Shown one piece after another: positions 48,966 to 60,259 of a DNA stretch of 64,000 bases. Origin of the DNA: Nilaparvata lugens (Eukaryota; Arthropoda; Insecta; Hemiptera; Delphacidae); contig NC_052508.1 of assembly GCF_014356525.2 (NCBI RefSeq), positions 41,547,858 to 41,611,857 on the forward strand. The letters are read 5' to 3'. A program made the translations under genes and the position numbers. Below the pieces are notes generated by a model, which was given only the letters and a program-made list of their open reading frames with translations, was not told the DNA's origin and did no database searches. Every line of letters begins with the position of its first letter. Positions within the stretch are counted from its first letter, which is position 1.

Positions 48966-50115
48966 GTAAATAAATAAATAATCATTTTATTTGTTCACGG
49001 ACCAGCCATACAAATACAGAAATACAGTTAAATAGAGATTCATGCACAATTATTCTATAATTCCAACAATAACCTCCAATAGAAATGAATTCTAAAGTAG
49101 AGTGTCAGTTCCTGAGAGAGCACGATTTCACTCTTTATGTCTGTTATAAATGTCTCCACTCCATGTGAATTATCAAACAATCAAGACTTATAGAATATTA
49201 CTGCATAACTGAAAATTTTATAACATGAAATATTGTATCAAGACATCAATGGAATAATTATAATTTAAATAAATACTTGAATAACACAGCAATATAACAA
49301 TCATAGATGAAACAATACTTCATAGCATATTACTAAAATTTACAGGAACATTAACATTACATTATAGTACTACTTTGGATTGGTACAGGTACTTTAGGAC
49401 AGGTACATTACTTAATAATTTCAACTACAAGATTTCAAGCTATCGAATAAACTTACAGGCATTCTAATGAGCATAATAATGGTAGTTAAGTCAGAACGAA
49501 TTACTTGACTTACAATAAGACTACACTAAACTTGGGTGGAAATTCAATTTTTCAAGCCAAACAAAATGTGATTAATTTACTTGGGGCATGCAATAGCAAT
49601 CATCACACATATTTTATATGAGTTACAGGAAATCCTACTTGTGAAATCACGTACTCAAGTATCAACACTACAAATCAAGAAGCGAATATCAATTGCTTTT
49701 ACTACATTAAGGAATACTCTATTTATTTTCCTCTCACTTAAATTTGATAGAAGTACCATTACTTTATCGGCATCTGACACAACATTTTGGATGAATTCGC
49801 CTAGAAAGTAGGAACGAATAGAGTTATACATTGGACAGCGTACTAAGAAATGTTCTATATCTTCTCTCTCACGAATATTACAAATAGGACAATTCGACAT
49901 ACAGTTCAATTTTGTACCTCTATTAATAACATACAAGTATATAGATACATTAGTGGCCATTCGCAATTGAGTGATACAACGGAATTTTATAAGTATAGAT
50001 TGGGAAGGAATGACAGGCTTGGCCCAAAACTATTCCATTCCCAGATTTTGATAATGAAATGTTCAAAAAAAAGTTATGATTCTACTGTAAGAAGTGCAAG
50101 TTCAATTTTCGTCCA
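48966..50115 (-). pseudogene. LINE 3' fragment with CCHC-type zinc motif
   Basis: Minus-strand frame 49655-49966 contains CPICN followed by EHFLVRCP, the Cys-Cys-His-Cys cluster found at the C-terminus of several LINE reverse transcriptase proteins. Downstream on the same strand is about 690 bp of 3' UTR ending in tandem TTTA units (48966-48985 on the plus strand AATA). It truncates the X3 end. Confidence 0.75.
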
Positions 50116-50116
50116 A

Positions 50117-50162
50117 AAATATATATATATATAATATATATATATATATATAATATATATAT
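50117..50162. repeat. TA microsatellite
   Basis: About 45 bp of TA repeats with a few AATA interruptions. Confidence 0.9.
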
Positions 50163-50380
50163 GCTAGGAATTAAGAATCTAGAAGAATTAGGACACCAAA
50201 TTATAGTTTAATATTACACTTGATTATCACTGCACATTGAATGAAATCATCATCGATTCATCATCCACTCAAAGCGAACCCGTTTGTGTTTCTTCTTCAC
50301 GTTAATATTCCAGCATTGGATTTGTTTTGAATGGTGCTCTGATGATTCTATGATTTTTTATTCATGATATTATGTTTCTA

Positions 50381-50547
50381 AAGGTGCGTACAGATTTCCG
50401 CGCTGCGAGCATGAGCAATTCACTTTTAATCAGCTGATGCCAAGCTTTTTATATCTGTATCTTACCGTTTCTGTAAAAATACATATATAATCAGCTGATT
50501 AAAAGTGAATTGCTCATGTTCGCGGCGCGTATATCTGTACGCACCTT
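50381..50547. mobile_element. 167-bp hairpin MITE of the AAGGTGCGTACA family
   Basis: AAGGTGCGTACAGAT at the left and ATCTGTACGCACCTT at the right are inverted, flanked by TA on both sides. Arms of about 60 bp include GAGCAATTCACTTTTAATC and ATCAGCTGAT, leaving a loop of roughly 45 bp. Same termini as 27094-27343. TA duplications suggest a Tc1/mariner-type origin. Confidence 0.85.
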
Positions 50548-52600
50548 TATACTACAAAGTTGGACAATGATCAATAATGTTAATCGATTGCGAAGTTTAT
50601 GTATATGAAAATTATTCTCCAATAACGTAATGACATCAGTGCCATTTGATTAGTTAGTCAAAAAATAACTCCATAGTAGCCTTTTTTTTGGAAAAAACCC
50701 TTTATATGAATACAATAACAACTAGCTTCGGTATGACTGGAAAATTGTTCTGGATACCATTCACTGAAATTCAAACATTTATTTATTGATGAAAGCTCAT
50801 TCATGTATGAAGTTTCCAAGAGCAATTCATTCTTAGAGTGCGGTGATGTTTTTTACAATGCATTTTCAGTCAAAGATTGATGAAAATATTTATTTTGAAT
50901 AGATTAACTTATATTATCGTATTTTCTCCCAACAAATCGATCAAGAATTCTATTAGAACAAATAATTAAATTGTGAATAAACTTGGAACACACTGCTTGA
51001 CCTTCAAGTAATTACTTCTCTCCAGAAAAAATCGTAGAACACAAACATTGAAACATAAATGGGCATATTTTTAATTTTTGAACTAATAAACTCTGATGGT
51101 AACAGCAGCAAGGCAAGCCTGTGAACCTGTTATCTGAACGTGTCACTTCTTCCTTAGATTGCTGAAGCAATCTCATAATCAGTATGAGATACGGTTTGAG
51201 CCAGGGTCTACGTCGCATGTAGTCGCTGTTTGGAGTGTGAGCCGGGTTCGCTATTATCTGAGAGTTGAGGGTTGAGGAAACGGCTACGATTCGGAATAGC
51301 GGACAGCTATAAACTGTCGACACCATCTGGATACTTCCTGTCTCTCCAACTAGAACAATGCAGCCAATATGCACGCGGTCAGATAATATACTCAGACTCC
51401 GACCCAAGTGCAGTGTTCATCTCCTCGCTACTGCTGCTACCTGCTGCTGCAGTGCAGTGCACTGTGAGCTTGTCTCCTATCATGACACAATTCATGCAGC
51501 TTGTTCAGCTGTGAAATACAAGTTCCAATATGGAATTAGCTCGAGTCGACCTGTTCAGATTTCCTGAGTAGATTGAGCCATATTTCTATTTTCATTGAGA
51601 TCGTTCTCAGCCAACCACGCCCAACAAACCTGTAAAGCAGAGTTTGTTGTGAACATGCTCGGAACAGTCATGAAAGTACAATTATTTCTTGTTTAAATAA
51701 TTATCATTATGGTATTCACAAAAATAATAATCCACATTAATGATTAGGGCCATAGTTGGAATAAGATAATAAAGACAACTTTATGAATCTTTATTCAAAT
51801 GAACGAGCTGAATAAATAATTTATTCTATCTTGGGATAATTGGATGATGAGGAGCTTCTTGGAATAACTATGTAACTCGAATAATTTTCAAGTATTCTAC
51901 ATTTATCTTTATTCTCTTGGATAGAGAGATTGAAATATTGGGAAACGTATTGATAAAACAATAATCTAATCCGATCAATCACATTTATGATTCTCCAATA
52001 TATTGAATTTCTAGTTGAAGTTTGAATTTGTTTACCAAGCGTAGTGAGGTCTACATTTAAACATGATCGGATTTGCTATAACCTGTATGTATCTCATGCA
52101 TTTTTGACTGAACGGGTGAAAAGATTTTTATGAGAATTGGCAGTAAGTAATGTTCCTTTTTAAATTATTGCACGTCAACTTATGTTTGAAAGGTGAAACT
52201 CAGTGTGAAACTCATTGTGAAACTCAGTGAATTCTATGCATTTGAGAACGTTTCATTCGTAATTAAGAGATTGTCATTTGCAATTATTTATTCATTTTTT
52301 ATGCATTGATACTTAAAATATTATTCTTAACTATGAATGATTTGAATAGGAACAACAGGCTTGAATCCCAGAACTGTTCCTTTCCCAAATTTAGATAGAA
52401 ATTGTCCAAAATAGGTTATGTTTACACTTTATGATTTTTTTCCATATTTGAGTCCAAAATATTGTGAAATCAAATTTTTCCTAGCTGAACTTGTTCACAA
52501 CTCGAAATACAGAATATGGGATCGCTTTCTTCTGAAATCAATACTGACGATAAGATTACAAGAGCACATGACGTAAGTGGGATAGTTTTTTCAATTTCAA
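50548..52600. other. Unassigned stretch
   Basis: No gene supported. CTGCTG repeats around 51425-51460 and a moderately GC-rich zone 51190-51500 are visible. A short tandem of TGTGAAACTCA units lies at about 52191-52240. The segment 52330-52440 (with AGAACTGTTCCTTTCCCAAA) resembles 60600-60670 and part of family C. Confidence 0.4.
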
Positions 52601-53370
52601 TTCATAATTCAATTCAATTCAAAATTTATTTATTTTGCACATCAATACAAAAATTATGACAGAAAATAATTATTGGTTGTTTAAATAATTCACCCTATGT
52701 ATAATTGAAGAAATAACTTAATTTGATAAATAAGTTAAAATAACCATAAACTAAAAAATAATAGAAAAGTTCAAAATAAAATGCGCAGCCCAAGGCATAA
52801 GCCCAAGTGAGGTGTACTACCCAAAATTATATTTTAAATGGTACTCAGAGGTTTAGGACCGCCCGCCCTAACAAATTTACCAGAATTTTATCGGGATATA
52901 CCTAAATAATACGTTACGGACTAACAAACTATTTAAACAAATGACAAATGTGACACTAGAATAATATATTTTAGATGGACAGGACAAAAAGACTTAGAGT
53001 AAGCTATCCCACAATTTTCAAGAATGTTTCACAGTCACTGAGTGTGTAAAGATAAACTTTCAAGCTTTTAGAAACAAAGAAAGCGTTGCAAATTTTTCAA
53101 TTTAGGTGAAATCAAATTGTACAATCTTGGAGCATTGATAGAGTAATAATGTTGAAAAGCAGTCAAATTTGATTGAGGTACGTGGACTAGCAAACACCTA
53201 AAATCATACCTAACATCCCTAATAAGGTTGTTACTTGTACTTCTTGTGGAGTAAAGCTTTTTAATACTTTATACACATAAAGATTTCCAATTGGCAGTCC
53301 CTTGAGGCGAACAAGAAGAGGCCATGAATGTTCAGTTCTTTGCTTTATGGTTATTGATCTGATGAATGAT
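52601..53370 (-). pseudogene. LINE 3' fragment: coding remnant and tail
   Basis: On the minus strand the region 53300-53040 reads YSTRSTSNNLIRD and later INAPRLYNLISPKLKNL, the C-terminal pattern of Jockey/CR1-like LINEs, then a stop and about 430 bp of 3' UTR. The tail is tandem GAATT units at 52601-52620. No catalytic RT motif remains. Confidence 0.65.
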
Positions 53371-55367
53371 TTTTTACTTTCCTTGCCCTATTACCATAGG
53401 TAAGGAAAGTATTGCTTTCCAAAAAAAATTAAGGTACCCCAATTTCATGTTTTCTATACGTTTCAAGGTCCCTTGAGTCCAAAAACATGATTTTTGGGTG
53501 TTGGTCTGTGTGTGTGTATGTGTGTATGTGTGTATGTGTGTATGTCTGTGAACACGATAACTCCATTCCTAATTAACCGATTGACTTTAAATTTTAAACT
53601 TAAGGTCCTTATACCATGAGGACCCGACAATAAGAAATTCAATAAAATTAAATTCAAGATGGCGGAAAAAATGGCGGATATTACTAAAAAAATCATGTTT
53701 TTCACGATTTTCTCAAAACGGCTCTAACGATTTTCTTTAAATTTATACCATGGATAGCTATTTATAAGCCCTATCAACTGACATGAGTCTCATTTCTGGG
53801 AAAATTGCAGGAGCTGCGTAATATTCTCGAGAAAAATGGCGGATAATCACTAAAAAACCATGTTTTTCACGATTTTCTCGAAAACGGCTCTAACGATTTT
53901 CTTCAAATTTATACCATGGATAGCTATTTATAAGCCCTATCAACTGACATGAGTCTTATTTCTAGGAAAATTGCAGGAGCTGCGTAATATTCTCGAGAAA
54001 AATGGCGGATAATTACTGAAAAACCATGTTTTTCACGATTTTCTCAAAAATTACTCGACTGATTTATTTCAAATTCATACTCCGTATAGTTATTTATCAG
54101 CCCCATCAACTGGCATGAGTCTCCTCTCTGGGAAACTAATGGGGGGTTCACCCCATCCTTGAGGAATGTACTTTGTAACCTCTTTCTCGTGCATGAGGTA
54201 GGTAGGTAGAGCAGTCTATAAAAATAACACATAGTCGAGATATTTCATCTGTAGAACAGCTGCTTGACGACTTTTAAAAAATCATCGGATTTCACAATTA
54301 TTTACACAAAGGAAAAAGTACTCTGAAAACAATAATTATATACACACATATACAGTAGTCCGATCGTAGTTTCAAATAATTACGTTGCCGCCAATCGACA
54401 TTAAGTTATTTCTCTAAATTATTATCGTTTAAGAATGAGGCTCCCAGTTCAATGAGCAAGGAAAGTTGTATGAGTGTACCACACCAGATTTTTTCACGTT
54501 TTTCTCGAAAACGGCTCTAACGATTTTTTTCAAATTCATACCATGGATAGCTATTTATAAGCCCTATCTACTGGCATGGGTCTCATTCCTGGGAAAATTT
54601 TAGGAGCTCCGTAATATTCTTGAGAAAAATGGCGGATAATGACTAAAGAGCCATGTTTTTCACGGTTTTCTCGAAAACCGCTCCAACGATTTTCTTCAAA
54701 TTTATACCATGGATAGCTATTTATAAGCCCTTTCAACTGGCATGAGTTTCATCTCTGAGAAAATTTCAGGAGCTCCGTATTATTCTTGAGAAAAATGGCG
54801 GATAATGACTAGAAATCCATGTTTTTCACGGTTTTCTCGAAAACGACTCTAACGATTTTCTTCAAATTAATACCATAGATAGATATTCATAGGCACTATC
54901 AACTGGCAGGAGCTCCGTAATATTTTTGAGAAAAATGACGGATCATCACTAAAAAACCATGTTTTTCACGGTTTTTCTCGAAAACGGCTCTAACGATTTT
55001 CTTCAAATTTATTAAATGGATAGCTTTTTATCAGCTCTATCAACTGGCATAAGTCTCCTCCTGGGAAACCAATGGGGGGTCCACCCCATCCTTGAGAAAT
55101 GGACTTAGTAACCTCCTTCTCGTGCATGAGGTAGGTAGGTAGCGCAGTTCATGAAAAGAACACATAGTCGAGATATTTCATCTGTAGAACAGCTGTTTTG
55201 ATGACTTTAAAAAAATTACGACTAAAAAAGATAATCGAATTTCACAATTTACACTAAGGAAAAAGTACTCTGAAAACAATAATTAATATACACATATACA
55301 GAAGTTTGATCGTAGTTTCAAATATGAGCAAGGAAAGTTGTGTGAGTGTACCACACCATATTTTTTT
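53371..55367 (+). mobile_element. Repeat family A, copy A5, with an expanded tandem interior
   Basis: Begins TTTTTACTTTCCTTGCCC and ends GCAAGGAAAGTTGTGTGAG plus ACCACACCA, so both family termini are present, but it is almost twice the usual length. The GT array is short (53504-53545). The interior is a two-level array. A unit of about 165 bp containing AAAATGGCGGATAAT and TCTCGAAAACGGCTCTAACG recurs at about 53661, 53834, 53998, 54625, 54791 and 54930. The larger block, including CACCCCATCCTTGAG and the family 3' end, occurs twice (53640-54493 and 54494-55367). Confidence 0.85.
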
Positions 55368-55456
55368 AATATGATTATCGGATACAATGTTGAGACATGT
55401 ACCTCCCCAGCAGACAAGACCGTAACTAATTCTTGGATTATTTATAAGTGTATAAA

Positions 55457-56118
55457 CAGAGTGATTCCTAATTATAGTAAAATAATTATTTGATACGTGC
55501 TAGTTGAGGTGAAAATCATAAAAAAGTTCTTATAAACATATATCCATAAACGCTTCATTAGCGAGCTATACAGGGTGAAAGATTCCGCTACAATCTATGA
55601 GTTATTAGTTCTCTCCTCATAAAACAGCAAATTTTTGTGGTATAATGTACCACATAAGAATACATATTTTAGAAAATTTTAGAATACATACAGTTTACAC
55701 AGCTTACATAATTCTTTTAATAATTAAATTCTCTACTATTTCTATTGCGAAAAATTATTTGTTTACTGGTCATCAAAGAAAGTTATTTGGGCATCAAACG
55801 TAGAAGTCTGTGCTTTTCTACTTGGATATTTTGCATATTTAAACTTTTTTCTCAAAAACTACTCACACTACAGCTTCCAGACTAGTTTTTTTCATCAGAT
55901 ATTTTTCCATATGAGTCCAGCATAAGTTTTTCAAAAAATAGTCCCCAAACAATTCAGCATCGGTGTATTACACCAGAGGAACTAAATTCCGGGCGAAATC
56001 TTTCACTCTGTATAGCTCGCTAATGAAGCGTTCATGGATGTTTATAAGAACTTTTTTTCTCATTTTTACCTCTACTATTACGTATTAAATTATTTTACCA
56101 TAATTGAGAATCACCCTG
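55457..56118. mobile_element. Foldback/MITE-like element of about 660 bp with CAGRGTGATTC ends
   Basis: CAGAGTGATTCC at the left is matched in inverse by GAGAATCACCCTG at the right. Arms of about 135 bp continue through GTAAAATAATT, AAGTTCTTATAAACAT and CGCTTCATTAGCGAGCTATA. At the inner edge of each arm a second motif, CAGRGTGAAAGATT, faces the spacer. The 400-bp middle is non-coding. Confidence 0.8.
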
Positions 56119-56282
56119 AATATCGGGCACCTGGACAGTTGGCTTGTTTTGTATCTTTCCTTTCATCTTTCAAAATTTGTGCAAAAAAGTAGGGTTTTGA
56201 AATTAATATGTAGGCAGGTAATTATTCAAAAAGCTAGGCCTATATGCTTACATAACCTCCAATTAGGCTTATAATGATGCTA

Positions 56283-56480
56283 TTTTAAGATTGAAGAAAA
56301 TCGGCATAACTGGAAAGAACATGTTGAAAGGATGGGGAGCGACAGGATTCCCAGGGCAGTCATGTTATATAACCCGGTTGAAAGGAGAAGTGTGGGCAGA
56401 CCCCGTAAAAGATGGATGTGATGATGAGTTTGAAGTCGGAACAGGCAAATTGTCTAATCCTTGTGGGAAGACGACGACGA
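56283..56480 (+). pseudogene. LINE C-terminal end (RTE-like)
   Basis: Reads NWKEHVERMGSDRIPRAVM and then RRSVGRPRKRWM before a stop at 56419-56421. This is the typical C-terminus of RTE-like LINE proteins (HVxRM...GRPRKRW). It is followed by a GAC/GAT-rich tail at about 56470-56484. A remnant, truncated at its 5' side by the foldback element. Confidence 0.75.
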
Positions 56481-56535
56481 TGATGCTATTGCAATAGCAA
56501 TACCAAGTGCACTAGGAACTGTGAAATAATGATTA

Positions 56536-57514
56536 AGGCTACTTTCACATCATTCGGTTCGTTTCGTTTTCGATTCGTTTTCGGCAAATTCCGAGAAGTG
56601 TGAAACGGTAATTCGGTTTGAATTCGGTACCGAATAGAAACCGCATAGAACCGAACGCCCACTTGAATCTAATAAATTCCATCAGTTTTCAATTCGTTGC
56701 TGGCGAGACGCTACTTTCACACACTTTCGGTTCGTTTCGTTTTCGATTCGTTTTTGGCAAATTCCGATAAGTGTGAAACGATGATTCGGTTTGAATTCGG
56801 TACCGAATAGCAACCGCATAGCACCGAACGCCCCCTCGCCACGAATAGGTTTCATCATATTCGAATTCGTTGCTAGGGAAACGGGAAAAAACAAAGTCTT
56901 TTACACACGCTTGCCTTTTTTGTTTTTATTTTAAACTGATATCGTGATATCTGTTTCAAAATTTTCCAAGTCAAGATCATATGGTCAATTCATTTCTGTT
57001 AGTTCACAGGAACATTTCATTCTCAATGAATAGTTTGCTAAAAAAATATGAAAGATATAAATTAAAACTCAGGGAGAATTTTTATTCTTCTATTATTTTT
57101 TTTATTTTTCCACGAATATTACATGATTTCATCAATGGAGAGAAGAAATGAAGTTTATATACCATGTGTCAAACTAGAACAAATTTTCAATTCAAAAAAA
57201 TCATCTCTCTGAACATCAAAAATCAACAAAATTAAAAAGAAACTATTCAAATAATTCACAATTTTTAATTGATTTTAAAATTTTGTTGTTCAAGAAATAA
57301 CATATCACAATTTAACACAAGCTGTTATATTTAAATATACAAGCATGAACTGTGAAAATCCAGACACAGCTGTGTTTGAGAAGAAAATACCTAACTGGAA
57401 CCGTACGAATTAAAACCTGACATGAATGAAAGCCTCATTCGTTTTCGGTAACGAACCGAACTGAACCGAAAACGTACCGAACCGAATGAAACCGAAAGCG
57501 TGTGAAGCTAGCCT
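56536..57514. mobile_element. 979-bp MITE with AGGCTA ends and a duplicated left end
   Basis: AGGCTACTTTCACA at the left and TGTGAAGCTAGCCT at the right are inverted termini, each flanked by TA (56534-56535 and 57515-57516). The unoccupied site, AATGATTAACTTTG, occurs in C1 near 12712. CGGTTCGTTTCGTTTTCG-type sequence fills both ends. The left 165 bp, including CTACTTTCACA, is tandemly duplicated (from about 56543 and 56710). No transposase. Confidence 0.85.
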
Positions 57515-57516
57515 TA

Positions 57517-57893
57517 CTTTGAATATTATGATATACCATCTCATTTCAACAAATCAGATTGAGTCAATTAAAATTTCTAGATTTCTCACGAGATACGGTA
57601 AGCTAATTGATTACACAGCTGATCTCCCACACAGGCACACGCATCTTCTGTTATCGACAGACGACAAAATTATAATCTGTTTTTCTAAGGATGAATTATC
57701 CTTCTCATGTCCTCGAGCGAGTTTTCCCAGGGATGAGACCTAGTGCAATCGAATTTTCATATCATAAACCTACTATCTTTCAAATTTTGTGAAAATAGTT
57801 AGAGCCGTTTTCGAGATCCGTTGAACATAAATAACCATATAAATATCCAGATATAAAAATATATACAGAAATTGCTTGCTTAATATAATTGGA
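57517..57893 (-). mobile_element. Helitron-like element C, copy C3, partial
   Basis: Read on the minus strand it begins TCCAATTATATTAAGC at 57893 and follows C1 and C2 for about 375 bp. Beyond the inserted MITE it continues for only about 30 bp (56505-56533). The 3' hairpin end is missing. Confidence 0.75.
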
Positions 57894-60259
57894 TACTGAC
57901 ATTCCATAGAGAGATTCAGAATGTGAAGGTATTGAGAGGAACCGATTCCGGATCTGATCATTACATTGTAAAGATAAAAATCAAACTAACACCATTCAGT
58001 AGAAGACCTGTGAGAGTCAATAGAAGAATGGAACCAGCACATCTCTGATAGGAAACGAAGCATATAAAAGAAGAACTGATGAAGGAGTGGGGAGCACTCA
58101 GAATTTAGACAACCTCGTTTCTAAATTTAAAATCATAGCAGAAGAGACTGCTCCAGTGAAGCCTAGGAAGAAACACTTGTTGTGGAATGAGGAATGTAAT
58201 CTTGCTGTGGAGGAAAGGCAGGAGGCTTGGATAAACCACCAAACATAGAAAACAGAAAGATCTTATGAGACTCTAATTTTACAGAGAAAAGTGACCAGCA
58301 AAGTTATCAGAAACACAAAGCGGAACTATTACAAAGAGTCTTTAAATCAAATTGAAGAGGATTTTGGAAAGAATAAGTCAAGAGACTACTTCAAGGTGTT
58401 TGGAAGATGTTTGAAACTTCAACGCTAATGTTCAAGAGCTCGGAAGGAAGAATGGCTCACAGTAATTTGGAAAATGTTAAAATACTGGCAGCATATTTCA
58501 CTAAGCTTTATAATTGTGAGGAGCCCACTGAATTACTCCCAGTCGAAACTAGACAGGGGTTATTGCCCACTCCAGAGCGAGCAGAGCCACCTTCTATCGA
58601 TGAAGTAATGCAAGCAGTAAAGGAGATGAAGAGTTATAAGGCATGAGAGGACCAGGTTTTTGCAGAATTATGGAAGAATCGCAGTCAAAATACATTAACA
58701 GAGTTTCATAAACATTTCGTGAGCATATGGAATGGAGAAATGCTTCCAAAGCTCTGGACAACTGGTATCATTCATCCACTTTTCTAAAAAGGAGAAAGAT
58801 CCTTATAATTACAGGGGAATCACTCTGTTGGACTGTATGTACAGAATTCTTTCCAGAATGATCTTGAATAGATCAAAAGGTTTATTGGAGCCTCAACTGG
58901 GGGAATATCAGGGAGGATTCAGACCTTACAGAAGTTGTGCGGACCAGATTCTGGCTTTGAAGTTGATAATTAAGAACTTTGAAATCAATAATAAACAGCT
59001 GTTTATAACATTAATTGATTTCAAGAAGGCGTATGATTGCATTCACAGACCAACTTTGTTGAAGATTCTTGAATAATAAGGTCCACATCCAAAGTTGATA
59101 ACGATGATAGGATTGACTTTGACAAAAATATACACAGTCAAAAGTTAAACTCAGAGGAGAGCTTCCTGAACCTTTCCCAACAAAGACTGGACTGAGAAAA
59201 GGAGATGGGCTCTCCCCACTTCTATTCAATATTGCACTGAACTATATAATAGAAATTTGGCAAGTAGAAAACCCAGTGAGTACTATGATAGGGGTAGGTC
59301 GAGACGCAATAAAGTGCAATATACAAGGATTTGAAGATGATCTGGCCGTATTGTCGGTGAATATGAGAGAAGTTGAATCACAGATTGAGAGTCTTGAACG
59401 AATATTACAGAAGATTGGTTTGAACATATCGTATGAGAAAGCTGGAATTATGGCAATAGATCCTCTCTGTCTGAACAAGATCTAAATTAATAATAAAGAA
59501 TCAAAAGTGGTTGATCATTTCAAGTACTTGGGAGAAATTATTCACTGCAGATTGAAAGAGAACCGAACATGGCAGAACCGAATAATGAAAATGAAGAGAG
59601 CCCAACATTTGACTTGGAATATTTACAATTAAAAATGTCTCTCTATGAAATCAAAAACTCGCCACTATAATAGTGTAGTCCGTCCAGAAGCGCTTTATGC
59701 GTGTGGAACTCTCTTTCAAATCAGAAATGAGAACAAGACAGATCAGGTGAGCAAAACAGAGAGACGGTCCGTAAGAACCATCATGAATAAAAGTTATCAA
59801 AAGAATGTCGTCTGGAGAATTGCAACCAATGAGACACTCTATAAGGAAGTAGAGCCCATCCTCAGTATAATGAAAAAACAACGGATTTCTCATTTTTTCC
59901 ATGTTCTGCGAATGCCTGAGAGTCGAGTTCTGAAACAGCTTGTAATGCGTAATTTAAAAAAGAGAAAATGTGGCAAGTATGTTGATGAACTAAAACAGGA
60001 TCTTCAAGAAATAGGCTTGGAAGTTGAGGATGCCATTGATAAAGTGAAAATAAACCGTTTACTTGAAACGCACATATTCAATTTTCCAAAAATGCACAGG
60101 GAGATTGTAATCACTGATGCAGAAAGACTACAACGATCCGAGAGAATGAAGAAATATTGGGCTGATCTAAAAGCTAGACAGCTTCAGAACCAAGAACGTA
60201 TTCAGTTAATTGACTTAAGTGGTCCTATGTGGCCAAAAAAGACGAAAAAAGGATACTGA
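57894..60259 (+). pseudogene. Decayed LINE (RTE-like) with reverse transcriptase remains
   Basis: Starts inside the endonuclease C-terminus (VLRGTDSGSDHYIV near 57935) and runs through reverse transcriptase to the C-terminal region. Recognisable blocks: YNYRGITLLDCMYRILSR and GEYQGGFRPYRSCADQI (58800-58950), LFITLIDFKKAYDCIHR (59000-59055), LRKGDGLSPLLFN (59195-59235), and the catalytic block as GFEDDLAVL (59325), where Ala is normal in place of Glu. KYLGEIIH follows near 59525. The last 204 residues (59645-60259) are open. Several stops (e.g. 58645, 59075, 59483) and frame changes make it non-functional. No C-terminal GRPRKRW is seen. Confidence 0.85.

Noticed and set aside
58407..60259. Host gene made of several exons
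   Set aside because: The pieces are successive reverse transcriptase blocks of one LINE separated by stops and frame changes, not by introns.
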